Source of the DNA: Anabaena sphaerica FACHB-251
GTDB taxonomy: Bacteria > Cyanobacteriota > Cyanobacteriia > Cyanobacteriales > Nostocaceae
Assembly: GCF_014696825.1 (NCBI RefSeq)
Contig: NZ_JACJQU010000026.1
Location: 1-64,000 of the forward strand
Reading direction: 5' to 3'
Length of the DNA: 64,000 nt
In this document: positions 1 through 9,813 of the stretch, piece by piece
Numbering within the stretch: position 1 is the first letter of the stretch
How the letters are laid out: the number at the start of each line of letters is the position of its first letter
Program-made: the position numbers and the translations under genes
The notes under the pieces: generated by a model
Databases searched by the model: none
What the model saw: the letters and a program-made list of their open reading frames with translations, nothing else
What the model was told of the DNA's origin: nothing

Positions 1-9
1 ACGTGTGCC

Positions 10-56
10 CTTCCGATCCCCTCTCCCCTGCTCCCCTATCCCCTATCCCCAGTCCC
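10..56. repeat. C-rich degenerate heptamer repeat (STRR type)
   Basis: Repeated CCCCTAT/CCCCTGCT-like units lie just upstream of the GTPase gene. The pattern matches the short tandem heptanucleotide repeats typical of heterocystous cyanobacteria. It makes any reading frame that starts inside it unlikely to be real coding sequence. Confidence 0.6.
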
Positions 57-133
57 TTGTTGCATCAAAAGTGGAGGTTTTCATTTTTTGTGCTATAACC
101 CACACAGAAAATGAACTCAGACAGAAACGACTA

Positions 134-2692
134 ATGGAACCAGACAAACTAGCCAGGTTTAAAGAGTACGGTGAGTTTATCCTCCGCAAAATTGACTCTG
201 TACCCCAACGCCCTTCCCAACAGGAAGATTGGGTTCCTACTAGCCTCGATGACTGTCTAATGCGTCTGCGAGAGGCTGCACAGAAAACTGTAGAACTGGC
301 TACGTCACCTGTGAAAATTGGTGTGATGGGTGAATTTAGCAGCGGTAAGAGTTTGCTGCTAGGTAGTTTAATTGGTTATGCAGATGCTTTACCAGTTAGT
401 GAAAATCCCACGACAGGAAATGTCACCGCCATTCATATTAAACCACAAGATAGTTTTGCTACTACCCAAATAGATAATTACACAGTTGAGTATTTATCTC
501 ATGAAGGGGTGAATGAGTGTTTACACTTCATGTTAGGAGAAGCAAACGGACGCGCTATAGCTGCTGGTTTACCACCGTTACAAGTCTCTAAAATCAAAAC
601 TGGCAAAGATATTTCTAACTGGTGCGAGGAAGCATGGAAAAGCTCAAATAATTTAGAATTACGCTATCTATTGCGAGAGTTGGTATTATTTTTGCGGGCT
701 TATCAAGCTTATGGTGAAGCTTTGTGTAGTAAGTATTATCACATTGATGCGGCTACGGCACATGAAGGGTTACAACTCAACGAGATGCCAATGGCGATCC
801 AAACTCTTAAATTTGATGATCTACCACCGGCACATATTCGCTTACCCAGTGCGCCCCAAAGACTCCAAACTCAATTATTACAAAATAGTTTTCACCTAAT
901 TCGCCGTGTTGATATTGAGGTAAAAATATCAAGAGAAATTTGGGATTTAACTGGTGCTGAAGAATTTGTATTGTTAGATTTTCCCGGTTTAGGTGCAGCA
1001 AATTCTGGCGCGAGAGACACTTTTTTATCATTGCGAGAATTGGCGCAGGTGCAGACAATTTTAGTTTTGCTTAATGGTAAATCACCGGGGAGCGATCGCG
1101 CCAATAAAATATTTACCATGATGCAGCAACAACGCCCAGGACAAGATTTAAAAGACTTAATTCTTGTCGGTGTGGGAAGATTTGATCAATTACCTTTAGA
1201 CAGTGAAGGTGGCGAGAGAATACTTGATTTTTTGATTGAAGAGCATCCTAATTCTCAACCTTTACAAACAGATGTAGTTTTTCAGAAATTGAAAGTTCTA
1301 CAAACAATTATTGATGGCGCAGATGCCTTTACAACCCAAAAAGACCGCATCGTTTTATTATCCCCATTATTAGGTTTAGCTGAATTAGCCAAACGGTCAA
1401 CTACAGTTAAAGCCGGTTCAGAAGAATTTCTGGCTAACTTAGATTATCCTGATTATCTAGAACGTTCTAAGAAATTACAAGTAAAATGGGGTAAATTAAG
1501 CGAAAAATTATTAACAACTGAACCGCGTAATCCTCTAGGTAGACAGTTAAGTTATTTTGCTCAAGATGGGGGTATTAATAAACTGCGTGAATTGATCCAA
1601 AATCATGTTGCTACTCACGGTGTGAAGCAATTATATGAAGATACCCGTAGGGCGGCTGATGTTGTGCATCAACAACAAGAACAACTGAAAGATATCATAG
1701 CCGAAATTCACGAACAAGGCATACCCACAGCCGATAGTCCCGCTTTAATTGATTTGCGTTTGGCAATTGAAACTTTAGATAAAACTTACAGAAACTTTCA
1801 AAAAGATTTGGGTAAAGAACCACTCAAAGATAGACGGGGAGTTGTTGTCAGTGATGTAATTAAAGATGAATTGACCTATAGAATTCTCAATTGGAATCAG
1901 TGGACTTTATTATTTAATAAAGCCCAAAATGGTACAATAGCTTTAGCAGAATCTAAAGGTGCAGCGGGTAAATTATTTGACCGGGGTAATAGAGTTAATA
2001 ATTCTCTACCTACCAAGAGCGATGATTTTTATCCAGAGTTTGCAAAAACTGTTAAAGAACTGGAAGATTTTGCCCGCGATCGCATTCGTCAAGCCGTGGT
2101 AGACTTGTTGAATAAATTAGCCCATCAAGTAGTTTTAGAACGGGAAAAATTACAGGCTATTCTCAGCCCAGACATGGAAGAATTTATTGAAGATAAATTT
2201 GGTGTAGAAGCAGCAGATTTATTTTATAAACTTCTGTTGGGATGTGACCCAAACCAATGGAAAGAAGCCATTATCGTCGAAATCAACAATCAAGATCAAG
2301 CCATCTCTCCAGAAATCATGTTTCCCCTAGCGCGACGGGACGAAAAACACAGTATTGGACAAATATTTGATTGGTCTCCTGAAAGAAATCAAAACTCATC
2401 TCGTGCAGCTAATCATCAACTTTTTGTTTTACGTCTGCGCGATGAAATTACCGCTAGTGCTAGTCTTCACCTTGTCCAATATGTCAGTGAAGTTAATCAA
2501 CAAGTGAATGCAGAATTAGAAGGAATTTTAGATCAAATAATTCCTAGTTTGCAAAACCTGTCTAAAAAAGAAGAACTACTCAGATATATTGCTGCTGGAG
2601 ACTCAACCCCAGAGTTAGCAATTCCCACTTGGTTAGAAATTCTTTCTGATATCGCAGCAATTAATGAAAGTGATATCTATGAGTATTTTTAA
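134..2692 (+). CDS. Dynamin-like large GTPase, SrfC-like
   Basis: Large P-loop GTPase of 852 residues from the chosen ATG. A Walker A motif GEFSSGKS lies at about residues 66-73, and a switch/G3-type motif DFPGLG near residue 280, followed by a G4-like GVGRFDQ segment. The rest is long, helical and charged, as in bacterial dynamin-like proteins. The frame is open 43 codons further upstream, but that part translates the C-rich repeat, so the ATG at 134 is preferred. It is followed 114 bp later by an Hsp70-like gene on the same strand. In SrfABC-type loci of proteobacteria a P-loop protein (SrfC) sits beside an Hsp70-like SrfB, which fits here. That assignment is inference; the GTPase motifs are seen directly. 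Confidence 0.75.
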   Translation: MEPDKLARFKEYGEFILRKIDSVPQRPSQQEDWVPTSLDDCLMRLREAAQKTVELATSPVKIGVMGEFSSGKSLLLGSLIGYADALPVSENPTTGNVTAIHIKPQDSFATTQIDNYTVEYLSHEGVNECLHFMLGEANGRAIAAGLPPLQVSKIKTGKDISNWCEEAWKSSNNLELRYLLRELVLFLRAYQAYGEALCSKYYHIDAATAHEGLQLNEMPMAIQTLKFDDLPPAHIRLPSAPQRLQTQLLQNSFHLIRRVDIEVKISREIWDLTGAEEFVLLDFPGLGAANSGARDTFLSLRELAQVQTILVLLNGKSPGSDRANKIFTMMQQQRPGQDLKDLILVGVGRFDQLPLDSEGGERILDFLIEEHPNSQPLQTDVVFQKLKVLQTIIDGADAFTTQKDRIVLLSPLLGLAELAKRSTTVKAGSEEFLANLDYPDYLERSKKLQVKWGKLSEKLLTTEPRNPLGRQLSYFAQDGGINKLRELIQNHVATHGVKQLYEDTRRAADVVHQQQEQLKDIIAEIHEQGIPTADSPALIDLRLAIETLDKTYRNFQKDLGKEPLKDRRGVVVSDVIKDELTYRILNWNQWTLLFNKAQNGTIALAESKGAAGKLFDRGNRVNNSLPTKSDDFYPEFAKTVKELEDFARDRIRQAVVDLLNKLAHQVVLEREKLQAILSPDMEEFIEDKFGVEAADLFYKLLLGCDPNQWKEAIIVEINNQDQAISPEIMFPLARRDEKHSIGQIFDWSPERNQNSSRAANHQLFVLRLRDEITASASLHLVQYVSEVNQQVNAELEGILDQIIPSLQNLSKKEELLRYIAAGDSTPELAIPTWLEILSDIAAINESDIYEYF

Positions 2693-2750
2693 AGGAAGAA
2701 GGGAACAGGGAACAGTAAATAGGTATTAGTATTAGGTTTTTTCCACGTCT

Positions 2751-2795
2751 ACCAATTACCAATTACCAATTACCAATTACCAATTACCAATTACC
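2751..2795. repeat. Tandem heptamer (AATTACC), about 6 copies
   Basis: Six perfect AATTACC units run from 2754 to 2795, with a partial unit before them. They end only 11 bp before the next start codon, so they form most of the leader of the Hsp70-like gene. Confidence 0.9.
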
Positions 2796-2806
2796 AAAAT
2801 TAAATT

Positions 2807-5800
2807 ATGCCTGTGGAAATTCGTCTTCCACCCAAATATCAACTGCGAGTTAAAGAAAATCAACGCTTGGATTTACCTGCTATTCAAATTGTTGCTACTA
2901 ATAGTAATATTCCCCATATTTCTCGCATTACTTGTAGCGTCAGAGGAACACCAAGGGAATTAGCAGCAGAAATTCAACAAACATATAAACACTTTAACTC
3001 TGTTACACCCAAGAAAATCTCTAACTTATGTCAACTAGGTCAATATCCTTATCAGTTAGAGAAACCTTTAACTGAACCAGTTAACTGTACTTTGCAGGTA
3101 ATTGTTGAGTATTTTGATTCTGATTCAACCGGAAAACCAATATTATCTATACACAAAAATATGGGGATTTCCTGTAATCTTTGGTTTTCACCAGATTTTC
3201 AAACAATAGCAACGGACACGCCAATGAACCCTTTTGAATTAGACACCTATCTCAATAAATTGAGTCAACAATTGAGTGAAAAACTGAATGAGAAACCTAA
3301 AAAAAGATTTCCTGGTTGGTTCGCTTTAGATTTTGGGACTTCTAACTCTACAGTGACACTTTTTGATCCCATTGAAGTACCAATTGCAGAAATTTTACCC
3401 AGAGAACAAGAATTAAGATTACGTCAGCGGTTAGCAGAATGGTTAAATTCTCCCGCTGGTTCTGCTTTACCAGATACAACGTTGAGTGAGTGGGAAAAGT
3501 TTATTGCGAATATTAGCAAAAACTTAGAAATTGAACCAGAACAGTTAAGCGAAGTTTTTGAAAGTGATAATAAAGAACTTTTTTTAGAAGCAATTCGCCA
3601 AATTGAATTATGTTTAGGAAATAGTGAGAGATTTCGCCGTGCTGTCAGCAAAAAACTTTATCAAATATATCATGAAGTTTTCCGGGTTCCGACTCTAGAA
3701 TCCCAAAATTTGATTCCTGTAGTTTTAGATATTGACAGACGAGATACAGAAATTCCTAGTGAAATGGAAATTTCGCAAATAGAACCCTTAAAATTGCAAA
3801 TGGGTAGGGAAGCAAGGGATCATCGAAAAAAAGCCATAGCCCAAGGGACAATTAGTTCTGTCAAGGATATTATCAGCAGATTTCACCACTCACCCAAACG
3901 CTATTTTGGTCAAAATCGAACTTTTCCAGTTATCTTGGATGGGGAAGAAGAAAACATTGAAGTTAACCAATTAATTCAAGCAGCATGGGCGCATTTAATC
4001 GAGTTAACTGAAGATTATCGTCAACGTGCCAGAAGGAGATTTTCCGAAGGTGATTTATTAACAGCAGTTGTCACCTATCCTACAGTTGCACCTCCAGTAG
4101 TTCGCAAAGAAATTAAGGCATTAGTCGAGGAATTAGGTATTGATGATGTGCAAACTGCTTATGATGAAGCGGTTTCTGTAGCTATATTCTTTTTATGGCG
4201 AGAATTCGGCGGTAATTTAAATATTGGCATTGAATCTTTTAAAACTCGTTGTCGTCAAGAGAAAAATAAATGGTCACAAAATGTTTTAGTTTTAGATATT
4301 GGTGGTGGAACTACAGACTTAGCATTAATTGAACTGACATTAGAAGATAAAACCCCATTTTTTGCTGATCATGAAGATAGAGGTTTAGGTGGACGTTATT
4401 ATAAACTTACCCCGAAATTATTAGGTTCTTCAGGTCATTTACAATTAGGTGGTGAGTTAATTACTCTGCGAATTTTCAGACTTTTAAAAATTGCGATCGC
4501 AGATTTTCTTCTCACAGCAATAACCACCGGCGACATCGAAAGCGACAAACTAGAAGACTTAATCAACTCCGAATTAAACGAACGCTTTTTAGAAGATGGC
4601 AAATTTAAAAGCGGCAGTTTATTAAAATGTGTAGATAAAGAAAACCCCGAAGGTGACGTTGCTTTTAAAGATGCTTTAGACACAGCAGAAAAAGTCTTAC
4701 CTACCCGCTGGCAACAAGCACCCCAACGCCTACAAACATTTTACACCCTGTGGGATCATGCCGAAGCAGCTAAACTCAAATTAGGGCAAAAATTACCCGG
4801 AGATGGTTCCTTATTAACCTTCACCCTTTCCGAACAACAAATTAGTGAACTACTCGCCCAAAGTGCAGTTAAATTTCAAATTATCATTCCTGATGCTATC
4901 TCCCTAACATTAGATAGTCAGCAATTTGAACGGGCAGCAAATTCAGCCATTAAAGAAGCAATAGGTATTGCTAAAGGTTTAATGGAAAGCCGTTTAAATG
5001 CAGACAATAAACAAAAAGTAGATTGGTTAATTCTCTCCGGTAAAACTTGCAATTTGGATTTAGTACAAAAACAAATCTACCAAGAATTTAGCAAATCTCC
5101 CTATTTTGTTTGGAACCCAGAACGCATTACCTTCGTTTTAGAATTTACCAAACTTGCTACCTCAGCCGGTGCTTGTTACGCCGAAAAATTAAGACGATTA
5201 AGATTTGATCCTGAAGAATCTAAAAGCTTACTGCGTAAAGGTGCAAACCAGTTAGAAATAGATGTCAAAAACCTATTTTATTATCTACCTTGCAACTTCA
5301 AACGCAAAACTCAAAGTAATGAACTATTAGCCATATTCAATGCTGGACAAGAACTTTATCAACTTGCACCTTGGGAAAGCGTCGCCAAAGTGCGGACAAA
5401 TTGGCAAGGGATACAATTAACAAACATCATCTATCGTCAAGACTATGAAGATGGCGAGTTACGGCTATGGGGTAGCTTCGATGGTAAAACTTTGATGGAG
5501 AAATTAGGGATGGAAGAACCAGAATTTCTCAAAAAAATTAAATTGCAATTTGAGATAGACCAAACCCTGCAATTTAGCGTTTTACTCTGTCAAGGTAATC
5601 CCCATTATTTAATAGAGGTTCAGGGGATAGATATCAATTCCGTCATAGCAGCAGATTCAGAACCAGCAGATTTATTTACTGATAGTAAATTAAAGTGGAA
5701 TATCGCCGTTGAACAACCCCGAAAAAACTTAAATGATGGTGATATTGCCATCAACGTATTAGAATCAGCAACAGTTGATCAACCAGATGCTTATCATTTA

Positions 5801-6208
5801 GTGTTTGCAGTTGATAACAATGAAAATCAATCGCTGCAAACATTTCACTATTTGCAAGATGGTGTTAACGAACCAGGAAAAGGGTTAATTAGTAACCCCT
5901 TACCTCCCTTCCCACAAAACGGTCAACACACCTTTTATATTTATCAAACAGATAGCGAAACCAACACCAAAAAATGGCTACGTATCGGCGCACTTAGCAA
6001 ACCAGACATCACCACAGATTACCCCTGTCAATATCATGTCACACTCGACAACAACGGTATATTAAGGATGCACGCAGGTGAAGTACCCTATTGGACATCA
6101 CATAATCAAGAATGTCTGAAACAAGAAGGATGTGTTTATCGTGCAGAATTAGAATTACAACCCAACGAAATTGATAAAGAACGCGATCCCTTTTGCGGAA
6201 TACATTAA
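2807..6208 (+). CDS. Hsp70/actin-fold ATPase, SrfB-like
   Basis: A protein of 1133 residues with Hsp70-type nucleotide-binding signatures. The phosphate-1 motif ALDFGTSNST is near residue 172 and the phosphate-2 motif LDIGGGTTDLAL near residue 495. About 165 residues precede the ATPase core, and some 300 residues with mixed beta character follow it. The protein is much longer than DnaK (about 640 residues) and lacks a recognisable peptide-binding domain, so it is not a housekeeping chaperone. Length and gene context fit the SrfB family, first named as Salmonella virulence factors but widespread in free-living bacteria. It probably works with the upstream GTPase. Role unknown; possible links to membrane remodelling or stress are inference. 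Confidence 0.7.
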   Translation: MPVEIRLPPKYQLRVKENQRLDLPAIQIVATNSNIPHISRITCSVRGTPRELAAEIQQTYKHFNSVTPKKISNLCQLGQYPYQLEKPLTEPVNCTLQVIVEYFDSDSTGKPILSIHKNMGISCNLWFSPDFQTIATDTPMNPFELDTYLNKLSQQLSEKLNEKPKKRFPGWFALDFGTSNSTVTLFDPIEVPIAEILPREQELRLRQRLAEWLNSPAGSALPDTTLSEWEKFIANISKNLEIEPEQLSEVFESDNKELFLEAIRQIELCLGNSERFRRAVSKKLYQIYHEVFRVPTLESQNLIPVVLDIDRRDTEIPSEMEISQIEPLKLQMGREARDHRKKAIAQGTISSVKDIISRFHHSPKRYFGQNRTFPVILDGEEENIEVNQLIQAAWAHLIELTEDYRQRARRRFSEGDLLTAVVTYPTVAPPVVRKEIKALVEELGIDDVQTAYDEAVSVAIFFLWREFGGNLNIGIESFKTRCRQEKNKWSQNVLVLDIGGGTTDLALIELTLEDKTPFFADHEDRGLGGRYYKLTPKLLGSSGHLQLGGELITLRIFRLLKIAIADFLLTAITTGDIESDKLEDLINSELNERFLEDGKFKSGSLLKCVDKENPEGDVAFKDALDTAEKVLPTRWQQAPQRLQTFYTLWDHAEAAKLKLGQKLPGDGSLLTFTLSEQQISELLAQSAVKFQIIIPDAISLTLDSQQFERAANSAIKEAIGIAKGLMESRLNADNKQKVDWLILSGKTCNLDLVQKQIYQEFSKSPYFVWNPERITFVLEFTKLATSAGACYAEKLRRLRFDPEESKSLLRKGANQLEIDVKNLFYYLPCNFKRKTQSNELLAIFNAGQELYQLAPWESVAKVRTNWQGIQLTNIIYRQDYEDGELRLWGSFDGKTLMEKLGMEEPEFLKKIKLQFEIDQTLQFSVLLCQGNPHYLIEVQGIDINSVIAADSEPADLFTDSKLKWNIAVEQPRKNLNDGDIAINVLESATVDQPDAYHLVFAVDNNENQSLQTFHYLQDGVNEPGKGLISNPLPPFPQNGQHTFYIYQTDSETNTKKWLRIGALSKPDITTDYPCQYHVTLDNNGILRMHAGEVPYWTSHNQECLKQEGCVYRAELELQPNEIDKERDPFCGIH

Positions 6209-6294
6209 ATCAATAATCAGTTCTCAGTTGTCAGTTATTAGTTGTTATTATTCTCCTAATTTCTGACTCCTGAATTCTTACATTTATTATTGCC

Positions 6295-7413
6295 ATGATG
6301 CAGCATTTCCAGAAATTATTAGCAACAGAAAATTCACGAATCGCCCAGGTATTAAAATTTAGTTTATACGGACTAGAAGCAACTTTAAATCAAGCCCGAA
6401 TAGAATACCCGGAAGACCCAGGAAATGAGTTATGTGAACAGGTCATAGTAGAAATTCATACCCTTTTAAAACCTGCACCAGTTACAGAAATTGCAGTTGT
6501 TGATGAATCTAAATCAAGTGAATCATCAAATGAATCTAAATTAAGTGAATTACGTAATGTTTTTGATTCTGACTTAGAACTCAATTTTTATTTAGGAGAT
6601 ACACCCCTACAAAGTCAAAATGATGCTGATTTATGGAATGAAATTCACCGCAAGTTGTTGCGAGTTCCTGAAGATTTAGCAACATCTTGGCGAAAACTTG
6701 CTTTAGAAATGGCGCAAAAAGTTGGGGCAACAGAAGATTATGTAAATTTGTATCACTTGCCTTTTGTGCGTGATGAAATTATCTATACTGGTTTAAATGG
6801 TACTGTTCAAGCTAGGGGTTTATGTTTGTCAAAAAAAGCCTTTTTAAAGTCTGATATTGGCAAGTTATATAATTCGGAAGATTTGCATTTATTAGCAGGA
6901 TTTTTACTTTTATATACTAAGTTTATTGAGATAGAACCAGATTTACATCATGCTTTAAAAAGTGTTTTTAGCTTTGATGTTGTTTCTTTACACTCCCAGC
7001 CAGAACAATCTCATCTCTATATTGAAACATTGAGCGATCGCTTACAACGTACTCAAAAAACTGAGGAAAATACTGACCCAATCCTCAATCTACGTGCTTG
7101 GCTTGACATAGATGAAGCCATACATTCCCTAGTATTCGTTCCCCCAGCCGAGCGTTATTCCTGGTGGGGAAAGCTACAACAAGAATCACGCCGCATTCTC
7201 AAGAAAGTAGCCAATAAAGCTATAGAAGCAGGTTATGATGTGCGAATTAGACAATTATCAGGACTTTATGCTGATATTTGTGCGTTTTCTAAAGATGACT
7301 TACAACTAGATTATGGTGGAACACCTGGAGAAGTATTAAGTTGTTTGCGGTTGTATGCACGAATAAATCAAGAAGAAAATCCGGGGCGGGTTCTATTTCG
7401 GTCTTTACGGTGA
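6295..7413 (+). CDS. Unknown protein downstream of the SrfB-like ATPase
   Basis: A soluble-looking protein of 372 residues that I do not recognise. No signal peptide or membrane segment is visible. A Ser/Glu-rich low-complexity linker (around residues 67-83) separates a short N-terminal helical part from the main domain. It lies 86 bp after the Hsp70-like gene on the same strand, and its codon use and AT content match the two genes before it. It is therefore probably the third member of one locus and may partner the GTPase and ATPase. The leader carries the recurrent CTCCTGAATTCTTACATTT repeat motif. Confidence 0.6.
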   Translation: MMQHFQKLLATENSRIAQVLKFSLYGLEATLNQARIEYPEDPGNELCEQVIVEIHTLLKPAPVTEIAVVDESKSSESSNESKLSELRNVFDSDLELNFYLGDTPLQSQNDADLWNEIHRKLLRVPEDLATSWRKLALEMAQKVGATEDYVNLYHLPFVRDEIIYTGLNGTVQARGLCLSKKAFLKSDIGKLYNSEDLHLLAGFLLLYTKFIEIEPDLHHALKSVFSFDVVSLHSQPEQSHLYIETLSDRLQRTQKTEENTDPILNLRAWLDIDEAIHSLVFVPPAERYSWWGKLQQESRRILKKVANKAIEAGYDVRIRQLSGLYADICAFSKDDLQLDYGGTPGEVLSCLRLYARINQEENPGRVLFRSLR

Positions 7414-7446
7414 AAACCGCTCTGCGTTTATCCTTGGTTCTGTTTA

Positions 7447-7644
7447 CTACCTTGGAGGTTTAGGAGTCGGTGTGGTAGGTTTAGGTGTAGGAGTGCGATC
7501 AGGCTTAGGAGTTGAAGGAGAAGAGGGCGTTTGTTGAGCAAATAGAGTTTGTTGTGTGTTCGTAGCTTGAAAATCTTTGGGTATTGCAAAAACAGCAGCA
7601 GTCCCCAAAAATGCTAGTAAAGCCACGGATGCTAAATTTCTCAT
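7447..7644 (-). CDS. Small secreted Pro/Thr-rich protein
   Basis: A 65-residue product with a clear signal peptide (RNLASVALLAFLGTAAVFA, about residues 2-20). A short linker is followed by a Thr/Pro/Lys-rich tail of the TPTPKP type. No enzymatic domain is possible at this size; a periplasmic or cell-wall associated peptide is likely. It is convergent with the preceding gene, about 30 bp away. A purine-rich GGGG stretch precedes the ATG. Confidence is moderate because the tail is low-complexity. Confidence 0.5.
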   Translation of the reverse strand: MRNLASVALLAFLGTAAVFAIPKDFQATNTQQTLFAQQTPSSPSTPKPDRTPTPKPTTPTPKPPR

Positions 7645-7842
7645 ATTTTTATCCCCGTCAAGACTGATTTCACCTTATTTTGATGAATCCTCAAATTCTA
7701 TATCTCTCGCTAAAGGTAGCCCTACTTATGTTTCTCTAGGTAGAAAAACTCATCTAGAATAATTCCTAAATTTGCTGTTGAAGTATGATGTAAAGAGGGA
7801 AGTTTAGGTTTATTTACTAACAAATTTCTTCACTTTCTTCAC

Positions 7843-8568
7843 TTATTCACCACCAGAGAAAAACAACGGTAACACAAAAGCTGCTATCACCCCAACTAAC
7901 ACAAACACCTCAATAATTCTCAGAACCAAATTACTCTGCATTAACTGACTAATTTCAGCACTAAAATTATTGGAGAAATTACCCAACCAACTATGCAAAC
8001 GACTATACCAATTTCTCGGATCATCTTCTGAGCGAAATTTCCATGACAACATTGATAGCAACAATGGCGCACCACCCACTTTACTAGACATTAAAAGATG
8101 AATGGCTAAACAACAAACCATAATCACCCAAGCTATCAAATGGCAATAATACCAAATATGATCAAGTTCGCCTATCGGTAGCCATTCTTCTTTCATCATT
8201 CTGCCAGATATCACCGCCAAAACTGAAGCGATAAGCATCATCGTATTTGCTAAACGTTGCAGACTCACCCACCAAATTGGTTTACCAAATTCTGTGAGTT
8301 TTTGTAGCGAATCTGGTTGTAGTAGGCGCTTTTGTCCTGCATGAAAGCTATAGAGTGCGAAAGCTGGTAATAACAATAAGAAAAATAACCCCGCAGTACC
8401 GTGAATATCCTGGATAGGATCAATTTTGGGAATGGGGATTTTACCAAATCTTTTGTCAAATGTGTTGTAAACTAAGAATCCGGTAATAATAGCCGCAATT
8501 ACTAAGATTCCGCTGAAACCGTGTAAAATTCGTAACAACAAAGGTTGATAAGGGGCTGAACGATTCAT
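7843..8568 (-). CDS. Cytochrome b/b561-type membrane protein
   Basis: A 241-residue integral membrane protein with about five hydrophobic helices. Histidines sit in positions typical of b-type cytochromes: LRILHGFSG in the first helix, DIHGT before the second, and CHLIAW plus AIHLLM in later helices. This resembles the cytochrome b subunit of Ni,Fe-hydrogenase or formate dehydrogenase and other small cytochrome b561 proteins, which pass electrons across the membrane. No partner oxidoreductase gene lies next to it, so the donor is unknown. Confidence 0.7.
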   Translation of the reverse strand: MNRSAPYQPLLLRILHGFSGILVIAAIITGFLVYNTFDKRFGKIPIPKIDPIQDIHGTAGLFFLLLLPAFALYSFHAGQKRLLQPDSLQKLTEFGKPIWWVSLQRLANTMMLIASVLAVISGRMMKEEWLPIGELDHIWYYCHLIAWVIMVCCLAIHLLMSSKVGGAPLLLSMLSWKFRSEDDPRNWYSRLHSWLGNFSNNFSAEISQLMQSNLVLRIIEVFVLVGVIAAFVLPLFFSGGE

Positions 8569-8665
8569 AAGCTGATTTGGCGTTTTTTAAATATTGCTAA
8601 TGTTGCCCTAGATATGCAACAAAAATATATAATATCTTAGTCAATACCTAGAGAATACTGCATTA

Positions 8666-9808
8666 ATGGCTGAAATTATACATTTTACAGGATTTATCAA
8701 AGGAGTCACCTACAAAACCTACTTAGGTGAAAAGTTAAAGGAAATTAACATAGATAATTTTAATGTCAATCAAGCAGGTGCTTATGGATTGATAAAGTCT
8801 CCTATAACTGAACTTGCTTATTCTAAATGGGTTTCACCTAAAAGAACTAGAAGTTATCCATTTGCGAGGATATATAATACATATAATTCATCCAAAATTA
8901 TAACTATAATTCCAGTGATTAAAGATGAAGGTAAAGATGGAGATATAGATAAAATTCAATACTCTACAATTTCCTGGATGAATCTACTAAATATTTATAT
9001 TGTACTTGCGTATTATGAAACAGCCGAAAAAAGTAATAAAAAAGGACAAGCAAGCAAGAATAAGCTGACAAATCAAAAATTTAATAATGAACTTGTCCAA
9101 TCTCAAATTGGCGAAATACTAGCATATCGTCAAAGTGCTTTGCATTGGAATAAAAATTTATTTGAACAAAGATTTATATCAATTTTTGAAAAAGCTTTAA
9201 ATTCTTATGATTCCATTTCTCGTCAAACTGGAGTTTTGGTTCACTCAAGAGCAGGTATGGATAATTATTTACAAAAAATCATAAATGAATTTGAAGAATT
9301 TAAAAATATTTCTCTTAAAAATTCTCATAACGCCAGTAAACGGGAAGCTATGACTTCTCATAAACTAGAATATTTAGCAGATGGATTAAAAGCAACTTTT
9401 AGTATTGAGAACTATTTAGGTGGAATTTACTATTTGACTCCTGATGAAATATTTTTCGATAATGATATGTGTATAATTCAAGAATCCAAAAACTCTTCAA
9501 AAGATTCTTTACCTAAACTTCCTGATATTCAAGATGGGTTATTTAAGCTAATTTTATTTTCTAACTTAGATTCTTTAACATTGGATGGTAAACCAGTTGA
9601 TTTTGTTACAAAATTAAAGCTCACTGGAAAAAATGTAGTTGGTTCTATTGTTTTACCAGATGCTACAATGCAAGAAGTAGAATATTTCTTACAAACTAAT
9701 ACGAAAATTTTTCCAAAAAAGCACAAAGAGATTATCCGCAAGTTAGCTTTAGAAGCGGAGAATAATCAAAAATTAAAAATACAAGTATCCTGCAATTCTA
9801 ACCTATAA
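8666..9808 (+). CDS. Probable type II restriction endonuclease (PD-(D/E)XK)
   Basis: A 380-residue protein I cannot place in a named family. A PD-(D/E)XK-like active site can be read: Asp265/Asp267 in FFDNDM, then Glu273 and Lys275 in IIQESKN. The gene ends 5 bp before a Dam-family adenine methyltransferase gene on the same strand, the usual layout of a type II restriction-modification pair. The cognate site cannot be told from sequence. The region is notably AT-rich with many Lys and Asn codons, consistent with a transferred cassette. Alternative: an unrelated gene that merely neighbours the methylase. Confidence 0.65.
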   Translation: MAEIIHFTGFIKGVTYKTYLGEKLKEINIDNFNVNQAGAYGLIKSPITELAYSKWVSPKRTRSYPFARIYNTYNSSKIITIIPVIKDEGKDGDIDKIQYSTISWMNLLNIYIVLAYYETAEKSNKKGQASKNKLTNQKFNNELVQSQIGEILAYRQSALHWNKNLFEQRFISIFEKALNSYDSISRQTGVLVHSRAGMDNYLQKIINEFEEFKNISLKNSHNASKREAMTSHKLEYLADGLKATFSIENYLGGIYYLTPDEIFFDNDMCIIQESKNSSKDSLPKLPDIQDGLFKLILFSNLDSLTLDGKPVDFVTKLKLTGKNVVGSIVLPDATMQEVEYFLQTNTKIFPKKHKEIIRKLALEAENNQKLKIQVSCNSNL

Positions 9809-9813
9809 TTTTT

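Noticed and set aside
5-133. N-terminal extension of the GTPase frame starting with GTG
   Set aside because: It translates C-rich repeat DNA and precedes a good ATG at 134.
2754-2795. Tandem heptamers considered as a CRISPR array
   Set aside because: Units are 7 bp with no spacers. They fit STRR-type repeats, and no cas genes are present in the window.
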